In this document: one piece after another, positions 21,579-31,467 of the stretch | Layout of the letters: every line of letters begins with the position of its first letter | Numbering within the stretch: position 1 is the stretch's first letter | Origin: Caballeronia megalochromosomata | Lineage (GTDB): Bacteria; Pseudomonadota; Gammaproteobacteria; Burkholderiales; Burkholderiaceae | Length of the DNA stretch: 64,000 bases | Direction of reading: 5' to 3' | Assembly: GCA_001580565.1 (NCBI GenBank) | Contig: LRBF01000239.1 | Span: 1-64,000 of the forward strand | Notes under the pieces: model-generated | What the model saw: the letters and a program-made list of their open reading frames with translations, nothing else | The model's database searches: none | Told to the model about the DNA's origin: nothing | Program-made: the position numbers and the translations under genes

Positions 21579-22919
21579 TCACTCCTTGTCCGCGTAAGGA
21601 TTCCGGCTCGACCGGAACTCTATGCGAAGTGGAGTGCCGGCGAGTCCAAAAGTTTCGCGAAAGCGTCCTTCCAGATAACGTTTATACGTCTCCGTGACCG
21701 CGTCGAGCGCGTTGCCGTGAACGACGATGATCGGCGGATTCTGCCCGCCCTGATGCGCGTATCGCAGCTTCGGACGCACCGGACCGCGACGGCGCGGCTG
21801 CTGGAATTCCACCGCGTCGATGAGCGCGCGCGTGAGCTTCGGCGTCGGCAGCTTGGCCATCGCGGCGGCATAGGCGTCGTCGACCGACTTCATCAACGCG
21901 CCGATGCCTGTCTTCTCCAGCGCGGAAACGTAGTGGAATTTAGCAAAGTCCAGAAACTTGAGCTTGCGCGTCAGGTCCGCCTTCGTGCGCTCACGCACAT
22001 GCGAGTCCAGGCCGTCCCACTTGTTGACTCCGACGACGAGCGCGCGCCCCTGCTCGACCACGAAGCCCGCGATGTGCGCGTCCTGCTCCGAAATATCCTG
22101 CTGCGCGTCGAGCAGAAGGATCACGACGTTGGCGTCCGCGATCGACTGCAGCGTCTTCACGACCGAGAACTTCTCGATCGCTTCGAACACCTTGCCGCGG
22201 CGACGCAAACCGGCGGTGTCGATCAACGTGTATTTGCGGCCTTGACGCTCGAAATCAACGTAGATCGAATCGCGCGTGGTGCCCGGCATGTCGAACGCGA
22301 TCACGCGCTCCTCGCCGATCAGCGTATTCACGAGCGTCGACTTGCCGACATTCGGACGTCCGACGATCGCGATCTTGACGCCGTGCTGCGCTTTCTCGTC
22401 TTCCGTTTCTTCCGGCTGATCCTTGTACGCGATGTCGAGCGCGTCGTTGATCATCTCGACGACGCCGTCGCCGTGAGCCGCCGAGATCGCGCGCGGATCG
22501 CCGAGACCGAGTTCGTAGAAGTCCGACGCGACCGCCGAGTACTTCATGCCCTCGGCCTTGTTCACGACCAGAAAGAGCGGACGGCCGGTCTTGCGCAGAT
22601 AGTCGGCGATCGACTTGTCCTGCGGCGCGAGCCCGTTGCGCCCATCGACGATGAACACGACGATATCGGCCTCTTCGACCGCCTGACGCGTCTGCCGCGC
22701 CATCTCGTGCAGGATGCCGTCCTTCGCCACGGGCTCGAAACCGCCCGTGTCCACGACGAGATACGGACGTTCGCCACCCACGCGACCTTCGCCGTAGTGG
22801 CGGTCACGGGTCAGTCCCGGCAAGTCCGCGACGAGCGCGTCGCGCGAGCGCGTCAGCCGGTTGAAAAGCGTCGATTTCCCAACATTGGGGCGCCCGACGA
22901 GCGCGATCACGGGTTTCAT
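21579..22919 (-). CDS. der: Ribosome biogenesis GTPase Der (EngA)
   Basis: Essential GTPase for assembly of the 50S subunit. The 446-residue protein has the two tandem GTPase domains unique to this family: the first P-loop GRPNVGKST at residues 9-17 and an identical one near residue 188, each with its DTxG and NKxD motifs (VVNKAEG, GVNKWDG). A KH-like domain forms the C-terminal 110 residues. It lies between bamB and hfq on the same strand. The upstream gap of 393 bases is unusually long for this otherwise tight block. Confidence 0.98.
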   Translation of the reverse strand: MKPVIALVGRPNVGKSTLFNRLTRSRDALVADLPGLTRDRHYGEGRVGGERPYLVVDTGGFEPVAKDGILHEMARQTRQAVEEADIVVFIVDGRNGLAPQDKSIADYLRKTGRPLFLVVNKAEGMKYSAVASDFYELGLGDPRAISAAHGDGVVEMINDALDIAYKDQPEETEDEKAQHGVKIAIVGRPNVGKSTLVNTLIGEERVIAFDMPGTTRDSIYVDFERQGRKYTLIDTAGLRRRGKVFEAIEKFSVVKTLQSIADANVVILLLDAQQDISEQDAHIAGFVVEQGRALVVGVNKWDGLDSHVRERTKADLTRKLKFLDFAKFHYVSALEKTGIGALMKSVDDAYAAAMAKLPTPKLTRALIDAVEFQQPRRRGPVRPKLRYAHQGGQNPPIIVVHGNALDAVTETYKRYLEGRFRETFGLAGTPLRIEFRSSRNPYADKE

Positions 22920-23312
22920 CTGATTTTGTTCAAGGTTGAACGCAAGGCGAACGCGGAACGGGCGGCAGAAACGCCTCGTTGCGTTCCGCTACGCCGCGCA
23001 AGGGCTGCGCTTGTCGAAAATTAGCATGGATTCGGCTTGCCGCACGCGAGGCGCGTCGGTCGGCCGAATCGTCGGCGGTCGTTCGCCGGTCTTGCCTCGG
23101 TCGAGGCTCATTGTGCGCGGCGCCTTCGCGCGGCGCGCTTCGTACTTGCGACCCTGCTTTTGCATGCGGGTTTTATCGCGATGCGCGCGCGGCGCAGCGC
23201 TTCTTTCTCGTGCGGCTCGTGGTGGGCGAACCTGCCGCACCGCCGGACATCGGCGGCGCGCTTGCTGCTCGAGGCCGCGAGCGCGTGTCATGCACGCGCG
23301 GCCGGTTTTCAC
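22920..23312. other. Long gap between bamB and der with a doubtful small reading frame
   Basis: This 393-base stretch interrupts a dense operon-like block. On the minus strand a GTG directly after the bamB stop opens a 107-codon frame (22989-23312) rich in Arg, Ala and Pro with no recognisable domain; the composition looks like non-coding GC-rich sequence, so I do not call a gene. I see no tRNA, terminator with T-run, or repeat. It may carry a promoter for der. Confidence 0.5.
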
Positions 23313-24458
23313 TCAGTTGCCCGGACGGAAACCGTAGAGATCGCCGTCATGCGTCTGCACGACGAGCGTGTTGCCCGCCAGGACAGGCGCCGCGGTGATC
23401 GCGCTGCCGTCGGTCGGCGCGCGGCCGATCAGTTCTCCGTTTTCCGTGTTCAGGAAGTGCACGAAGCCCTTATAGTCGCCCACGACGACCGCACGGCCGA
23501 GAATGTACGGCACGCTGACGTTGCGGTTCTTCAGCGTGTCCTTCTTCCAGATCTGGGAGCCGTCCGACGCGCGAAACGCGTTGACGACCGACCAGTCGTC
23601 GCCCGCCGCGACGATCTGCTCGCTTTGCGCGAGGCCGCTGTCGCTCGAGAAGTTCTTCTCCCACGCCGGCTGGCCCGTGTTGGCATCGAAACAGCCGATG
23701 CGGCCCTGGAACGTCACCGCGCAGGTCTGCGCGCCCACGAGGCCCGGCGCGCCGGTCACGTCGTTGATGCGCTCGACTTCGGTCACGCCCTTCGGATACG
23801 ACACCGGCGCCTGCCAGTAGGCGTCGCCCGTCTGCAGGTTGATCGCTGCGAACGTGCCGCCGGGGAAGCCCGCGAGCACCGCCTGATTGCCGGCGAACGT
23901 CATGCCCGCCGCCACACGCAGGTTCAGCGGCACGGCGCGCAACTGGAAGATCCACTTCTGTTCGCCGGTCTGCGCGTTGAACGCGATCACCTTGCCGTCG
24001 ATCGTGCGCACGATCACGAGATCGTTGCCGACGAGCGGCGGCGAGACGATCTCGCCCGGCGCCGTGGCCGTCCACAGCAGCTTGCCGTCAGCGCCGAGCA
24101 CGTCGACCTGGCCCTTCAGACCGCCCACGGCCGTGAGATTGCCGTCGCTGCCGACGCCCGCGGACAGATCGTCCTTGAGCTTGGTGCGCCAGACGTCCTG
24201 ACCGGTCTTCGCGTCGATCTTGGCAACGGTGCCGTTCGCGCCCGCGGCGAAGACGTAATCGTCCACAGCGACCGGCGAGAACAGATAGCGGCCGGCCTTG
24301 CCGACGCTCGCCTTCCACGTCTGGTTGACGTTCAGCACCGGCTTGAAGTCCACGAGCGGTACCGGCACGCGGCGCTCATCCTTGGTCGACGAGCAAGCGG
24401 CCAACAAGACGGTCATCGCGCAGGCGAGCGGCACGGCGTAGCGTTTCAAAAAAGTCAT
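23313..24458 (-). CDS. bamB: Outer membrane assembly lipoprotein BamB
   Basis: Accessory lipoprotein of the BAM complex, an eight-bladed beta-propeller (PQQ/YfgL family). The 381-residue product begins with a signal peptide ending in the lipobox LAAC (Cys22). Repeated blades with A-x-D-x-x-T-G-x-x-x-W motifs are visible (IDAKTGQDVW, FNAQTGEQKW, FDANTGQPAW). I use the ATG at 24458; one at 24473 would add five residues. It follows yfgM by about 130 bases and completes, with bamD near 5 kb, two BAM lipoproteins in the window. Confidence 0.97.
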   Translation of the reverse strand: MTFLKRYAVPLACAMTVLLAACSSTKDERRVPVPLVDFKPVLNVNQTWKASVGKAGRYLFSPVAVDDYVFAAGANGTVAKIDAKTGQDVWRTKLKDDLSAGVGSDGNLTAVGGLKGQVDVLGADGKLLWTATAPGEIVSPPLVGNDLVIVRTIDGKVIAFNAQTGEQKWIFQLRAVPLNLRVAAGMTFAGNQAVLAGFPGGTFAAINLQTGDAYWQAPVSYPKGVTEVERINDVTGAPGLVGAQTCAVTFQGRIGCFDANTGQPAWEKNFSSDSGLAQSEQIVAAGDDWSVVNAFRASDGSQIWKKDTLKNRNVSVPYILGRAVVVGDYKGFVHFLNTENGELIGRAPTDGSAITAAPVLAGNTLVVQTHDGDLYGFRPGN

Positions 24459-24562
24459 CGGTGGACGCAACATGAATGGGTGAATTGGGTTGATCGGCGC
24501 TGCCCGCCGCGTCGCTGCATGGCGACGCTGTGGCGGGCGGCTTGATTGACGGATGGCTGAAT

Positions 24563-24582
24563 CGATTGAAACCGATTGAAAC
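24563..24582. repeat. Perfect 10-bp tandem duplication between yfgM and bamB
   Basis: CGATTGAAAC occurs twice head to tail in the short gap after the yfgM stop. It could be a simple slippage product; no function is evident. Confidence 0.7.
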
Positions 24583-24590
24583 GATGCGGA

Positions 24591-25220
24591 TCAGCCGCCG
24601 AGCGCATCGAGCTTGAACTGAACAAGCTGGCGCGCGGACGTGTCGTTCTCGGGCAACGTGTCGAGCGCGACCTTGTAGGCCGCGCGCGCATCGTCGCGCT
24701 TGCCTTGCGCGGCGAGCAGGTCGCCACGGCGATCCGCGATCACGCCCTTGAACGCGTCGAGCGGTTGATCCGCGAGCAGCTTCAGGCCTGCGTCGTAGTT
24801 CTTCTCGTCGAGCAGGACGAGCGCGAGACGCAGCTTCGCGATCTGCTTGTACTCGTCGTCCTTCGCGTGGTCGATGGCCCACTGCAACTGCGTCTTCGCG
24901 CCCGCCGTGTTGCCCGCCATGTAAAGCGACTTCGCCGCCGCGAGCGCGCTCATCTGCGCGTAACCGGTGCCGCCGAACTTGTCTTCCATGTCCGTCGCCA
25001 CACGCGTGACCAGCGCCTGATCGTTACCGTTCACCGCCTGCTGCAGATGGTCGTAAAGCACCGACGCTTCGGCCGCCTGACGGCGCTGCCAGAAATTCCA
25101 TCCGTTGTACCCGGCTCCAATGACGAGCACCACGAGCACGATCCATGTCGTGGTGTTACCCCATTTGGCCCACCAGGCCTTTACGCTTTCAAGTGATTCT
25201 TGTTCGTCGTGATAGCTCAT
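24591..25220 (-). CDS. YfgM-family TPR membrane protein (SecYEG ancillary subunit)
   Basis: A 209-residue bitopic inner-membrane protein. The N-terminal cytosolic segment (ESLESVKAWWAKWG) leads into one transmembrane helix (about 26-44) and a periplasmic tetratricopeptide region. This matches the YfgM family, which links the Sec translocon to periplasmic chaperones. Position between hisS and bamB is the conserved hisS-yfgM-bamB-der arrangement. There are 68 bases to hisS upstream. Confidence 0.93.
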   Translation of the reverse strand: MSYHDEQESLESVKAWWAKWGNTTTWIVLVVLVIGAGYNGWNFWQRRQAAEASVLYDHLQQAVNGNDQALVTRVATDMEDKFGGTGYAQMSALAAAKSLYMAGNTAGAKTQLQWAIDHAKDDEYKQIAKLRLALVLLDEKNYDAGLKLLADQPLDAFKGVIADRRGDLLAAQGKRDDARAAYKVALDTLPENDTSARQLVQFKLDALGG

Positions 25221-25288
25221 CGTCCAGCTATTCCTTCCTGCGTTTCAGTTCCTTCAACGAGCGCCGCGCGCGGCAATGTGCCTGAATC

Positions 25289-26638
25289 TCAGGCACCCTC
25301 GTCATCGGCGGTTGCAACCATCGCATTGATTAGGTATTCGGTCAAGTCTTCCGCCCGAACGTTCACTTGCTCGTTCTTTTGCCCGTCGGACGTTTCGTCG
25401 CCCGAACGGCGCAGCGGCTTGACGCCGATCATGCCTTGCGCGAGTTCGTCCTCGCCCAGCACGACCGCGAAGGCCGCGCCGCTCGCATCGGCCTTCTTCA
25501 TCTGCGACTTGAAGCTCGCGGACGCGCCGTCCGGGCTGCAATGCAGGATGACGTCGAGGCCCGTGTCGCGCAGACGCTCGGCGACGATGAACGCGTGCTC
25601 CGCGGCCTTTTCGCCCTGATGCACGACATACACGTCCGTGCCTTCGGCTTCCGGCACGAGCTGCTCTTCCTTCAGCAATTCGAGGATGCGCTCGACGCCC
25701 ATCGCCCAGCCGCATGCGGCCGTCGGCTTGCCGCCGAGCTGCTCGATGAGCGGGTCATAACGCCCGCCGCCCGCGACCGTGCCCTGCGCCCCGAGCTTGT
25801 CGGTGACCCACTCGAACACGGTGAGGTTGTAGTAGTCGAGACCGCGCACGAGACGCGGATTGATCGTGAACGGAATGTTGTTCGCCTTGAGCAGGCGCTG
25901 CACGCCTTCGAAGTGCTTGCGCGACGTCTCACCGAGAAAATCGACGAGCTTCGGCGCGTTCTGCGCGATCTCCTGCATCGCCGGATTCTTCGTGTCGAGC
26001 ACGCGCAGCGGGTTCGTATAGAGACGGCGCTTGGCTTCCTCGTCGAGCGAATCGGCGTGCTTCTCCAGATACGCGATCAGTTCCTTGCGATGCGCCGCGC
26101 GCTCCTCGGCCTGCCCGAGCGAATTCAATTCGAGGCGAATGCCGGTGAGCCCGAGATCGTCCCAGAGACGCTGGCACATCATGATGATCTCGGCGTCCGT
26201 GTCCGGACCCGCGAAGCCGAGCGCTTCCACGCCGACCTGATGGAACTGGCGATAACGCCCGCGCTGCGGACGCTCGTGGCGGAACATCGGGCCGACGTAC
26301 CACAGACGCTTCGGGCCGTCGTACAGCAGGTTGTGCTCGATGGTCGCGCGCACGACCGCCGCGGTGTTTTCCGGGCGCATCGTCAGATGCTCGCCGTTCA
26401 GCGCATCCGTGAAGCTGTACATCTCTTTCTCGACGATATCGGTCACCTCGCCGATACCGCGCGTGAACAACTGCGTATGCTCGACGATCGGCGTGCGGAT
26501 GTTCTGATAGCCGTATGCACGCAGCATCGACTTGACGGTGGATTCGAAGAAGTCCCACAACGCGGCATCCTGCGGGAGGATGTCGTTCATGCCCTTCACG
26601 CCGCTCAGCTTCTCGAGCCGTTTCTTCTGTTCAGTCAT
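25289..26638 (-). CDS. hisS: Histidyl-tRNA synthetase
   Basis: Class II synthetase charging tRNA-His. The 449-residue protein contains motif 1, motif 2 ([19 protein letters not shown]), the His-specific [13 protein letters not shown] and [15 protein letters not shown] segments and motif 3 ([12 protein letters not shown]), then a C-terminal anticodon-binding domain. It is about 25 residues longer than E. coli HisRS, mostly in the C-terminal region. Its ATG lies 6 bases after the ispG stop, so the pair is co-transcribed. Confidence 0.98.
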   Translation of the reverse strand: MTEQKKRLEKLSGVKGMNDILPQDAALWDFFESTVKSMLRAYGYQNIRTPIVEHTQLFTRGIGEVTDIVEKEMYSFTDALNGEHLTMRPENTAAVVRATIEHNLLYDGPKRLWYVGPMFRHERPQRGRYRQFHQVGVEALGFAGPDTDAEIIMMCQRLWDDLGLTGIRLELNSLGQAEERAAHRKELIAYLEKHADSLDEEAKRRLYTNPLRVLDTKNPAMQEIAQNAPKLVDFLGETSRKHFEGVQRLLKANNIPFTINPRLVRGLDYYNLTVFEWVTDKLGAQGTVAGGGRYDPLIEQLGGKPTAACGWAMGVERILELLKEEQLVPEAEGTDVYVVHQGEKAAEHAFIVAERLRDTGLDVILHCSPDGASASFKSQMKKADASGAAFAVVLGEDELAQGMIGVKPLRRSGDETSDGQKNEQVNVRAEDLTEYLINAMVATADDEGA

Positions 26639-26644
26639 CTGTCT

Positions 26645-27973
26645 TCAAAGGGTTGCGGTGGACGTCTCTTCGCGCTTGCCTGCTTCCTGCCCGTAGGTGC
26701 GCTCGACATAGTCGCTGACGATTTGCTGGAATTCCTCGGCGATGCGCTCGCCGCGCAGCGTCTTCACCTTTACGCCGTCGACGAACACGGGCGCCGCCGG
26801 ATTCTCGCCCGAACCCGGCAGGCTGATGCCGATGTTCGCGTGCTTCGACTCACCCGGCCCGTTGACGATGCAGCCCATCACCGCGACGTGCATCTTCTCG
26901 ACGCCGGGGTATTGGTCGCGCCAGGTGGGCATCGAGCTGCGCAGGTAAGTCTGAATCTGCGACGCGAGCTCCTGGAACAGCGTGCTCGTGGTGCGGCCGC
27001 AGCCGGGACATGCGATGACCATCGGCGTGAAGGAACGCAGGCCCATCGTCTGCAGGATTTCCTGTCCGACGACGACTTCGCCCGTACGCGCACCGCCCGG
27101 TTCAGGCGTGAGCGAGATGCGAATCGTGTCGCCGATACCTTCCTGCAGCAGCACCGAAAGCGCCGCCGTCGACGCGACGATGCCCTTCGAACCCATGCCC
27201 GCCTCGGTCAGGCCGAGGTGCAATGCGAAGCTGCAACGCTTCGCGAGTTCGCGGTACACGGCGATCAGATCCTGCACGCCGCTGACCTTGCACGACAGGA
27301 TGATCTTGTCGCGTCCGAGACCCAGTTCGACGGCGCGTTCGGCCGAACCGATCGCCGACTGGATCAGCGCCTCGTACATGACGCTTTGCAGTTCCCACGG
27401 CGTCGAGCGCGCGGCGTTCTCGTCCATCATGCGCGCGAGCAGATCCTGATCGAGACTGCCCCAGTTCACGCCAATGCGCACCGGCTTGTCATATTTGATC
27501 GCGGCTTCGATCATTTGCGCGAATTGCGTATCGCGCTTCGCGCCCTGGCCGACGTTGCCCGGATTGATACGGTACTTCGACAGCGTTTCCGCGCACGCCG
27601 GATGGTCGCGCAGCAACAGATGGCCGTTGTAATGGAAGTCGCCGACGAGCGGCACCGTCACGCCCATGCGATCGAGCTGCTCGCGGATATGCGGCACGGC
27701 CGCTGCCGCTTCCGGCGTGTTGACCGTGATGCGCACGAGCTCGGAGCCGGCCTGCGCCAGTTCCTTGATCTGGATGGCGGTACCGATCGCGTCGGCGGTG
27801 TCGGTGTTGGTCATCGACTGCACGCGCACCGGCGCGTCGCCGCCGATCGTGACGAGCTGGCCGCCCCAGCGTACGTCGACCGCGTGCGATGAGCGGCGCG
27901 TCAACGGACCGCCGAAGACCGGCTCGGTCGAACAAATCTTGCTGCTGATCAGGGATTGAGCTTCGGATTGCAT
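26645..27973 (-). CDS. ispG: 4-hydroxy-3-methylbut-2-en-1-yl diphosphate synthase
   Basis: Iron-sulfur enzyme of the MEP isoprenoid pathway, converting methylerythritol cyclodiphosphate to HMBPP. The 442-residue form is longer than E. coli IspG (372), as usual in this order. The TIM-barrel part carries [11 protein letters not shown] and [12 protein letters not shown], and the cluster ligands are in CPGCGRT and GCIVNGPGE near the C-terminus. I prefer the ATG at 27973 to the one at 27991. It lies between rodZ and hisS; a stable hairpin sits in the rodZ-ispG gap. Confidence 0.97.
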   Translation of the reverse strand: MQSEAQSLISSKICSTEPVFGGPLTRRSSHAVDVRWGGQLVTIGGDAPVRVQSMTNTDTADAIGTAIQIKELAQAGSELVRITVNTPEAAAAVPHIREQLDRMGVTVPLVGDFHYNGHLLLRDHPACAETLSKYRINPGNVGQGAKRDTQFAQMIEAAIKYDKPVRIGVNWGSLDQDLLARMMDENAARSTPWELQSVMYEALIQSAIGSAERAVELGLGRDKIILSCKVSGVQDLIAVYRELAKRCSFALHLGLTEAGMGSKGIVASTAALSVLLQEGIGDTIRISLTPEPGGARTGEVVVGQEILQTMGLRSFTPMVIACPGCGRTTSTLFQELASQIQTYLRSSMPTWRDQYPGVEKMHVAVMGCIVNGPGESKHANIGISLPGSGENPAAPVFVDGVKVKTLRGERIAEEFQQIVSDYVERTYGQEAGKREETSTATL

Positions 27974-28037
27974 CGAAAAACCCTTTGGCAACCTTGACCG
28001 CCGATACGGCGCGGGTTGCGTAAGTGGAACCTCAAAC

Positions 28038-28065
28038 GGGCGTCACGGCCTGCACCGTGACGCCC
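28038..28065 (-). other. Stable hairpin between rodZ and ispG
   Basis: GGGCGTCACGG and CCGTGACGCCC form a perfect 11-bp GC-rich stem with a 6-base loop. On the minus strand only GTTTG follows, so a full terminator is doubtful. It could attenuate transcription from rodZ into ispG or protect mRNA ends. Confidence 0.65.
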
Positions 28066-28108
28066 CTGACTTGTCCGTCGCGCACTGAAGCCGACCGGTC
28101 TCGCGAAC

Positions 28109-29230
28109 TCAAGGAAGCGAGAGGCGCGCGACGTTGCCGCGTGCGGACGAATAGCGCTTGGCATCGACGGGTTCGTCATCGACCGACAACGACTCGACGC
28201 CCTTCACGTTGCCCACTGTCACCTTGAACGGCGCCTCGCCTTCCACGCGCTGCGTGCCGCCCGCGTGGACGAGGCCGGAATACAGTTCCTTGCCGTCCTT
28301 GCCGCGCACGCTGAACCAGCTATCTTCCTTCACTTTCAATTCGATTGCGCTCGAACCGCTGCCCGCGACGGCCGGAGCCGATGCGCCTGCCGCCGTCACC
28401 GCCGAGGCGGCCTTCGCAGCCGATGCGCTCGCCGCGACTGCCGGCGCGCTCGCGCCCTGCACCGCGGACAGCGTCGACGACGAAGCCGGCAGCGCGTTCG
28501 TGCCGAGCGGACGCGGCATGGGCTGCTCGCCGGGCGCCGCCGCCACTTCGGGCAGCGACGCTTCGCCTGTGTTCGCCGCGGCGGCCTCGTCGGGCGTCGG
28601 CGAGGACGATGCGCCCGCCGATTCGTTCGATGTGGACGGCGACGTCGACGACAGGCCCACGCCCGTCGTCGCTTTCAGGCGCGCGAGCCAGTTGCTCGAA
28701 TCGCCGCCGGTATGCCACATCACGAGCGCCACCAGCACGACGATGATGGCGAGAACACCCCACATCCACGAGCGCTTGCGGCCCGACGAATTACCGAGCG
28801 GCACCGACATGCGAGCCCGCGGCAGACCCGCGCCCGCCGACGACGGCACCTTCAGATTTTGCGCGATGTCGCCGCCATCGCGCCGGAACGCCTGCGTGAA
28901 GGGCGCAGGATCGGCGCCCAGAATCTTCGCGTAACTGCGCACGATGCCCGCGGCGAACGTGCGGTCAGGCAAGTGGCTGATATCGCCCGCTTCGAGCGCG
29001 AGCAGTTTCGGCGGCGACACCTTGAGGCGCGCGGAAACGTCGTCGATCGACCATGCTTTCGCCTGGCGGAGCTGCGCGAGACGCGCGCCAACCGCCTGTA
29101 TCGAGTCCAGAGGCCCCGTCTGGCTCGCATTCGACGCCGCCCCTTCCGCGCCGGCCTGACCGTCGTACTGACTGCCGGACCGGTTGCCGGAATGACTGCC
29201 GAAAGGCGTCGGGTGCTGCGGCTCACTCAT
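28109..29230 (-). CDS. rodZ: Cytoskeletal cell-shape protein RodZ
   Basis: Bitopic membrane protein linking MreB to the cell-wall elongation machinery. The 373-residue protein has a low-complexity start, a cytoplasmic Xre-like helix-turn-helix domain (about 43-115, LAQLRQAKAWSIDDVSARLK), a basic juxtamembrane stretch (GRKRS), one transmembrane helix (155-172), a long Ala/Ser/Pro-rich periplasmic linker (about 175-290) and the C-terminal DUF4115 domain. It sits between rlmN and ispG as in other Burkholderiaceae, with a 182-base gap to rlmN. Confidence 0.94.
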   Translation of the reverse strand: MSEPQHPTPFGSHSGNRSGSQYDGQAGAEGAASNASQTGPLDSIQAVGARLAQLRQAKAWSIDDVSARLKVSPPKLLALEAGDISHLPDRTFAAGIVRSYAKILGADPAPFTQAFRRDGGDIAQNLKVPSSAGAGLPRARMSVPLGNSSGRKRSWMWGVLAIIVVLVALVMWHTGGDSSNWLARLKATTGVGLSSTSPSTSNESAGASSSPTPDEAAAANTGEASLPEVAAAPGEQPMPRPLGTNALPASSSTLSAVQGASAPAVAASASAAKAASAVTAAGASAPAVAGSGSSAIELKVKEDSWFSVRGKDGKELYSGLVHAGGTQRVEGEAPFKVTVGNVKGVESLSVDDEPVDAKRYSSARGNVARLSLP

Positions 29231-29412
29231 GCCAAATTCCTCGCATCGATTCTTTCATATAGCGCTGTTGCGTCGTTCGGTCCGAAAACCACGTGAACGA
29301 TACAACCCCGGCGCCATAGCAGACCGCTTTATAACAAAATGTTCGGGTTTTAGTGCCGCATCCGGCGCTTGTTGCGCCTTTTTCTGCGACTTTTTTCAGT
29401 TCGAACGCACCG

Positions 29413-30555
29413 TCAGATCGCCCGCACCTCGATCGTCTTGCTTCCCGTGCGGCTCATGCGCTCGGCAAGACGCGTGCGGTCCTGCACCGCGCCCGCGAGC
29501 TGGCCGCAGGCGGCGTCGATATCGTCGCCGCGCGTCTTGCGCACGGTGGTGACGACGCCCGCATCGATCAGAACCTGCGCGAAACGCTTGATCTGCTCGT
29601 TCTTGGAGCGCGTCAGGCCCGATTCCGGGAACGGATTGAACGGAATCAGGTTGAACTTGCACGGCACGTCGCGCGTGACGGCGAGCAGTTCGCGTGCGTG
29701 TGCCTCGGTGTCGTTCACGCCGTCGAGCATGCAATATTCGAACGTGATGAAGTCGCGCGGCGCGACCTTCAAATAACGCTGACACGCGGCCATCAATTCG
29801 CGCAGCGGATACTTCTTGTTCAACGGCACCAGCATGTCGCGCAGCGGATCGTTCGGCGCGTGCAGCGACACCGCGAGCGCCACCGGCAGATCGGCGGCGA
29901 GACGGTCCATCATCGGCACGACGCCGGAGGTGGACAGCGTTACGCGGCGGCGCGACAGGCCGTAGGCGTTGTCGTCGAGCATGAGGCGCATGGCCGGCAC
30001 GACGGCGTCGTAGTTGAGCATCGGCTCGCCCATGCCCATCATCACGACGTTCGTGACGACGCGCTCGCCCTTGCCCGGCCCGCCGACCTCACGCCCGAGC
30101 GACTTGCGCAGCGCGAACTCCGCCATGCGCAACTGGCCGATGATTTCGCCGGTCGTCAGGTTGCGGGAAAAGCCTTGCTTGCCGGTGGAACAGAACCGGC
30201 AGTTCACCGCGCACCCCGCCTGCGACGACACGCACAGCGTGCCGCGCGTTTCTTCGGGGATGAATACGGTTTCGACCGCGTTGCCATTGCCGACGTCGAT
30301 CAGCCACTTGCGGGTGCCGTCGGTGGAAACGTGGTCGCTGATGATCTCGGGCATCGCCATGTTGGCGCGGCCCTTGAGTTTTTCGCGCAGCGATTTCGCG
30401 AGATCCGTCATGCCGTCGAAGTCGGCGGCACCGTATTGATGGATCCAGCGCTGCAATTGCTTGGCGCGAAACGGCTTTTCGCCCAGGCTCGCGCAATACG
30501 CGGTCAGCCCGGCGGCGTCGAGATCGAGAAGATTGACGGTACTACTGCTCGTCAT
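29413..30555 (-). CDS. rlmN: 23S rRNA A2503 / tRNA A37 C2-methyltransferase (radical SAM)
   Basis: Radical-SAM enzyme methylating C2 of adenine 2503 in 23S rRNA and A37 in some tRNAs. The 380-residue protein from the ATG at 30555 has the CX3CX2C cluster motif CAVNCRFC (Cys115, 119, 122) and the C-terminal methyl-carrying cysteine in DIDAACGQL. An upstream ATG at 30618 keeps the frame open but precedes the conserved start [17 protein letters not shown]. It follows ndk on the same strand. Confidence 0.97.
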   Translation of the reverse strand: MTSSSTVNLLDLDAAGLTAYCASLGEKPFRAKQLQRWIHQYGAADFDGMTDLAKSLREKLKGRANMAMPEIISDHVSTDGTRKWLIDVGNGNAVETVFIPEETRGTLCVSSQAGCAVNCRFCSTGKQGFSRNLTTGEIIGQLRMAEFALRKSLGREVGGPGKGERVVTNVVMMGMGEPMLNYDAVVPAMRLMLDDNAYGLSRRRVTLSTSGVVPMMDRLAADLPVALAVSLHAPNDPLRDMLVPLNKKYPLRELMAACQRYLKVAPRDFITFEYCMLDGVNDTEAHARELLAVTRDVPCKFNLIPFNPFPESGLTRSKNEQIKRFAQVLIDAGVVTTVRKTRGDDIDAACGQLAGAVQDRTRLAERMSRTGSKTIEVRAI

Positions 30556-30704
30556 GTCGAGTTCTGCCATTTCAGATTGCGAAGCCCGGACGTATTCGTC
30601 CGGGACCGTTCGCGCCAATTCCTGCTTCTTTTCGTACCGCTATTCTGCGTCGAGGCGCGATGCGCGCGACGGCCAACAGATCGCCGCGCTGTACAACGCG
30701 AAAA

Positions 30705-31130
30705 TTAACGCGAGTAGACGTTCACTTCCGGGAAGAAGAATGCAACTTCCTGACGCGCCGTTTCCGGTGCGTCCGAGCCGTGCACCGCGTTCGCGTCGAT
30801 GCTGTCAGCGAAGTCGGCGCGGATCGTGCCCTTGTCCGCCTTCTTCGGATCGGTCGCGCCCATCAGGTCGCGGTGCTTGGCGATTGCGTTTTCGCCTTCC
30901 AGCACCTGAATCACGACCGGGCCGGAAATCATGAACTCCACGAGGTCCTTGAAGAACGGACGCGCAGCGTGCACGGCGTAGAACTTTTCTGCGTCGCCGC
31001 GCGACAGATGAACCATGCGCGACGCGATGATCTTGAGACCTGCGTTCTCGAAACGGCTGTAGATCTGGCCGATAACGTTCTTTGCTACTGCGTCCGGCTT
31101 GATAATCGACAGGGTGCGCTCGATCGCCAT
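30705..31130 (-). CDS. ndk: Nucleoside diphosphate kinase
   Basis: Balances nucleoside triphosphate pools by phosphate transfer through a histidine. The 141-residue protein begins [15 protein letters not shown] and contains the active-site motif [10 protein letters not shown] (His117). The start at 31130 is preceded by GGAG about 7 bases upstream; the ATG at 31142 would overlap that site. First gene of the long minus-strand block; a TACAAT on the minus strand at 31178-31183 may be its -10. Confidence 0.98.
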   Translation of the reverse strand: MAIERTLSIIKPDAVAKNVIGQIYSRFENAGLKIIASRMVHLSRGDAEKFYAVHAARPFFKDLVEFMISGPVVIQVLEGENAIAKHRDLMGATDPKKADKGTIRADFADSIDANAVHGSDAPETARQEVAFFFPEVNVYSR

Positions 31131-31467
31131 GAAAAACTCCAAAAAATGAACGGTTTACGGATTAAAACGAATCGACAATTGTAGCACGAAGCAAGGTATG
31201 ATTGCGATTGAAACCTTACGGCACCGTAAGAATCAAACGCTGCGAGGACTTGACCTTCGGGACGGCGGAATCAGCCTTTTGAACTATTGAATTCCGCGCG
31301 CGCCGGGGCCATATTGGAGCCAATCGCTGCATTGCAACGGAACCGCGCCAGGCGGCAGGTGCACCCGGGCGGTCCTAATACTGGTTTAAGTCCGCGCACC
31401 TTATCATTCGTGTGTGACGGATGTCGCGGGAAGACCGAACGACAGACAATTGGAGCAAGGAGAAACC
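31131..31467. other. Divergent promoter region between ndk and the Bax-inhibitor-1 gene
   Basis: A 337-base gap between divergent genes. For ndk, TACAAT occurs on the minus strand at 31178-31183. For the rightward gene, TATCAT at 31402-31407 is a weak candidate -10, about 60 bases before the start. A symmetric element, CTTACGG-CA-CCGTAAG, lies at 31215-31230. No coding potential or RNA gene is evident. Confidence 0.5.
31215..31230. promoter_or_regulatory. Palindromic site upstream of ndk, candidate operator
   Basis: Two 7-base arms, CTTACGG and CCGTAAG, with a 2-base spacer, lie about 30 bases upstream of the putative ndk -10. Spacing and symmetry fit a dimeric regulator; the protein is unknown. 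Confidence 0.35.

Noticed and set aside
22989-23312. 107-codon GTG-started frame directly after bamB
   Set aside because: Composition is Arg/Ala/Pro-rich and no family is recognised; noted as a gap finding but not called a gene.
24563-24582. CGATTGAAAC tandem copies as a CRISPR remnant or regulator site
   Set aside because: Only two copies of 10 bases, no spacers and no promoter nearby; most likely slippage.
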